A stretch of 64,000 bases of DNA from Flammula alnicola. Lineage: Eukaryota; Basidiomycota; Agaricomycetes; Agaricales; Strophariaceae. The stretch spans positions 186,001-250,000 of the forward strand of contig JADNRV010000001.1 in assembly GCA_015499995.1 (NCBI GenBank). The letters run 5' to 3'. Positions 61,038-64,000 of this stretch are shown in pieces (position 1 is the stretch's first letter; each line of letters opens with the position of its first letter). The notes under the pieces were generated by a model. The model made no database searches, was not told the DNA's origin, and worked only from the letters and a program-made list of their open reading frames with translations. Made by a program: the position numbers and the translations under genes.

Positions 61038-62676
61038 TTAGAACTCCAAGCGGGGACCTTGGCGAGGCTGTACAGGAAGAGCTGGAGCCTTGTGACCGAC
61101 AGGTTGTTTTTCACCAGGTTGGGTCTTCTTCCAGTCCAAGAAGTTGCTGTACCCGATCATGAGCTGTAAGGAATAATCACCAGAGACAGAACCCTTCGAG
61201 ATAGGTGTGGCACACGGAACGTTGGTGAACCTACCGAAGGGTAAAGAGTGTCATATGCAACTCAGTTCATTCCACCTGAAAGATTCTGAGATATGCTTAC
61301 CATTTCATTGTCTCCGCGTCATTTGTCGGGATCCATTTCCCATCCGGGTTCTTTACAGGAGCAGGAGGGACCATGCTGAAGTTTGCAGGCCACTGCGCAG
61401 TGGAATGGCAGGAGGCGCACGCCGAAATAAAGTTATCGGCAGGCCTGTCGAGGAGTCAACTTGGTGGAATAGCGTCAGAAGTAGAGGAAATTAACTCACC
61501 CATTGAGGCGCCCGTTCCATCCCCAAGAAGGGCGCGCACCATGGAGGGAGACACGAACGCGGTCTGCAGCGGGGTTGATCCAGACTTGGTTAGCCGTCTT
61601 TCCAGCCTCGAATTGCGCTTGAGTGAGCTCGGGATCATTTCCCCATTGCAGGCCAATGGGAATTAATCCATCATAACCCTAAATAAGTAATGTCAGTTAC
61701 TCAAAATGGCTAACCCGTATTTTTTCCCCTTACCGTCTTGCCAGAATGATGGCTATACATGAAGGTCCCGAACATCCAACCGGTGGTAGCACGGTTGTCC
61801 CTAGTCGCTATGTCCATTTGCAGAAGTCGAAGAGGCTTCGGATTTTTGAGGTCACGTATAGCTGGGTTGGGATCCTCCTTTGGATCTTCGGGTTGGATGG
61901 CGATGAGCTGCAATGCATTGTTAGGAACAACTTTTGAGTTACAGCTGCGGAGGTCATACCGCTTCCCAACATGGAGCACCTTTCAAAATAGGCAATTCAT
62001 GGTCCGTTGCATTGGTCAAAAGGAATTTAAACACCAGAGAGCCGACAGGGAATGAAAGATTGCTGGCCCAGTCTGGGTTGTTAGGATCCTTCCACATGCC
62101 CCCAAAGACGGAAGCGCCTGCAGTTCTCTAAGCTTCAGGACAGTGTTATTGAATAATAAGCAATAACATACCAGCAGAGTTAAAGAATCCAACTGCCCAT
62201 GTTTGAGTGGTACGGTGCTGTGTTGCTGACAATTCACGAGGGGGACAATAACGCTCAGAAGTGAGTCCATGAATGGGCTCGCGACCACTGTCACCGGCGT
62301 GCATCCAGGGAGCATGGTACCAATCTCTGATCTAATTTTCGGATTAAGTGCAGGTTGAAGATCAATAAAATGTATGAGGAAAACTCACAGTGTTCTTCTG
62401 AGGTATGAAGTCGTTGTTAACCATGCCGTCGAAGCAATACTGCTTGATGATCTCCATATAATATGAAGAATTCTTGATTGGGTCGATATCGAGCCAAGGT
62501 GCATCCGGAGTTCCAGCAGGCGGTCCCTCGGGCGCTAGCTCAGCATCGCGAGGTTTCGGGGGTGGGTAATCATTGCGAATTTGCCATGCTATATACCCAG
62601 GAGGCACAGTATAGATAGAAGAGGTATTAAACTGGAGCTCAGCAGGAGTGGGTGCGGGTAGATCTTCAGATGACAT
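61038..62676 (-). CDS. CxxCH (cytochrome-c-type heme) protein of an uncharacterised family
   Basis: Seven exons: 62389-62676, 62172-62331, 61960-62117, 61734-61907, 61500-61678, 61301-61444 and 61038-61230, exactly 431 residues. The family occurs in fungi and bacteria without assigned role. Conserved text: DWYHAPWMHAGD, REPIHGLTSER, TQTWAVGFFNSAG, MWKDPNNPD, FPVGSLVFKFLLTNAT, LLQMDIATRD, TTGWMFGTFMY, IPIGLQWGNDPELT, then WGWNGRLNGP and ACASCHSTAQWP, whose CASCH fits covalent heme c attachment. WFTNVPCATP and SLQLMIGYSNF close the core. N-terminus (MSSEDLPAPTPAELQF) shows neither signal peptide nor mitochondrial presequence, which is odd for a c-type cytochrome. Clean reading frame throughout. 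Confidence 0.85.
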
Positions 62677-64000
62677 CTTGGGGAGTATGAAGCTGGCTAA
62701 GTGAGGACAGGAAGATCACTTAACCAAAGCCAGTGAATATGGCCTTCATTTTATAGAATTCTAAGGCCCGTATACTGCTTCATTTGGGAGAATAACATCC
62801 CTGAAATTGTGATGACGATCATACTATTTCGGACAATAAGTTTCAATGACCAATCTCAAGTGCAAATATAAAACAGAGGAGAGTGATTGGCGGAAAGTAT
62901 GACTTTGACAGCCTACTGGAACATTGAATCCTAGAAAAGAACCGCACCCAAAACTTGTACCTGGACGTTTTATGAAATAGACAGCCTGCGAAGCCGATAT
63001 CGATTCACCCGTTGAGCCGACCATATGACCCAGAAACAGACTCACTAACAAAACTTCACTATTGCCCTACTATTGGCCGATATCCATCCTTTGATTGTAC
63101 AAACCGAAATAGCAATAAAGAACAGACAGATAGAAGGTTTTATCCACTTACAGCATTTGTTCGAAAGAACTTTGTGCAATTGCTCGAAGTCGCAAGGTCC
63201 CGGAGCTCAGGCAGGAGATAATTGGACACTGTTCCAAATAAACTTTCGTGATTTCGTCTAATGCTCAGTGCCACTACTGTATGTTGAGAAATTCGCACGA
63301 CAGCTTTCTGTTTTCTAATAATTGTCTTTTGAAGTCCTAAGTTGTTTCTCTTCATCTGATTTTCTATGATCCTTGCTCGACGGGAAGCTTCGCTTGAGGT
63401 CAGGAACCTCGATAACCAAGGTTTGGTCACGAAACGGACTGATCCCCCTTGCGCACCTTATTAGCCGCTTGGAAATATCCAACACAGTATTTTTTCTTCA
63501 ACGAGAAACCCGAAAGGCGATGGAGGGAGGTTCCTTCGTTTACGATTTGTTTACGATACTAGCGGAACACTTATCAATAGCACTTAGACGCTGATGACTT
63601 GCTGATAACCTCCGAGCTTCCTGAAGATCGCCGCGCCACGGCAGCGGTTGATTGGATGAAGAAGCGTCTTGCACTATGGCATGCCCTAATCCACTGAAGT
63701 CATGAGGTAAAAGCCTAACAGGATTTTCTGCACCTGACCTACGGTGCTGTTCTAGAGAGTTGGAACCTGGCCGGCACAATGTCAACGCCGAGTTGGCGAA
63801 TGCCACACAAGTGCTCAAGTTCATCCGAAGACATCCAATGTCATTGTCAACTGAAGAAATGGAAGAACCGCAAGGAACTCTCTTGGGACAATTGTTTAGG
63901 TCAATCAGCTGATAATACTGGACACATCCTTGCTTATCGGTTGTTGAGGTCAGGAACCTGTTGTTCTGATATCTCGTATTTTATTCACGCAACCTGAACT
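62677..64000 (+). other. Right-edge region with unrecognised coding-like segments
   Basis: The plus strand shows three amphipathic segments in changing frames: 63373-63594 (including SFVYDLFTILAEHLSIALRR), 63589-63699 (DADDLLITSELPEDRRA ... AVDWMKKRLALWHALIH) and 63780-63910 (VNAELANATQVLKFIRRH ... EEPQGTLLGQLFRSIS). They may be exons or remnants of one gene, possibly continuing beyond 64000. I find no recognisable family and cannot fix splice sites. Confidence 0.3.
62750..62755 (-). promoter_or_regulatory. TATA box of the CxxCH-protein gene
   Basis: TATAAA on the minus strand about 75 nt upstream of the start codon at 62676. Confidence 0.45.

Noticed and set aside
63396..63960. 16-nt direct repeat TTGAGGTCAGGAACCT near the right edge
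   Set aside because: A single 16-mer repeat within 64 kb is close to chance expectation, and the flanks do not match.

Overview
The window is nuclear DNA from a mushroom-forming basidiomycete (Agaricomycetes). The evidence is dense 50-65 nt GT-AG introns in nearly every gene, and families typical of or restricted to this group: an Agrocybe-type unspecific peroxygenase, a CBM1-CE15 glucuronoyl esterase, a DUF6533 seven-helix protein, a NACHT NTPase, an NRPS-like A-T-R reductase and a CACTA element with a Tnp2 transposase. I saw no rRNA, tRNA, CRISPR or phage signal. Gene models were spliced by eye from conserved protein motifs and splice signals.

Layout. 0-13 kb: partial NACHT NTPase (-), unspecific peroxygenase (+), orphan seven-helix protein (+), NCS1 nucleobase permease (+), second orphan seven-helix protein (+). 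12.8-14.4 kb: minus-strand gene relics, one GTPase-like. 14.4-19.8 kb: housekeeping block with a DUF1640 mitochondrial coiled-coil protein (+), PYM (-) and GPN3 (+) divergent over 184 bp, and a 2OG-Fe(II) oxygenase (-). 23.4-24.3 kb: alpha-crystallin-domain protein (+). 24.684-32.152 kb: a complete 7.47 kb CACTA DNA transposon. 33-37 kb: DUF6533 protein (-) and 3-ketosphinganine reductase (+). 37.7-50 kb: F-box protein (-), glucuronoyl esterase (-) and a 1,388-residue orphan nuclear-type protein (-). 51.5-55.5 kb: NRPS-like A-T-R reductase (-). 58-62.7 kb: truncated old yellow enzyme (-), secreted orphan (-) and a CxxCH heme-type protein (-). The right edge holds unrecognised coding-like segments.

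Most notable is the transposon. It has matching CACTATGAACCC termini, an AAA target duplication, subterminal repeats in inverted order, an apparently intact Tnp2 transposase gene, two further spliced genes, and a captured intron-containing fragment of an A-T-R reductase whose full-length paralog lies 24 kb away in the same window. Lignocellulose and aromatic chemistry genes (peroxygenase, CE15 esterase, A-T-R reductase, permease) fit a wood- or litter-decaying lifestyle, but they are dispersed and form no obvious cluster.

Several otherwise well-conserved genes (GPN3, NCS1 permease, A-T-R reductase, NACHT, one seven-helix gene, the orphan giant) carry one-base frameshifts, while neighbours are perfectly in frame. 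In GPN3 and the permease, restoring the missing bases makes the spliced length an exact multiple of three. This points to local base-level errors in the assembly rather than wholesale gene decay, although decay is likely for the old yellow enzyme.
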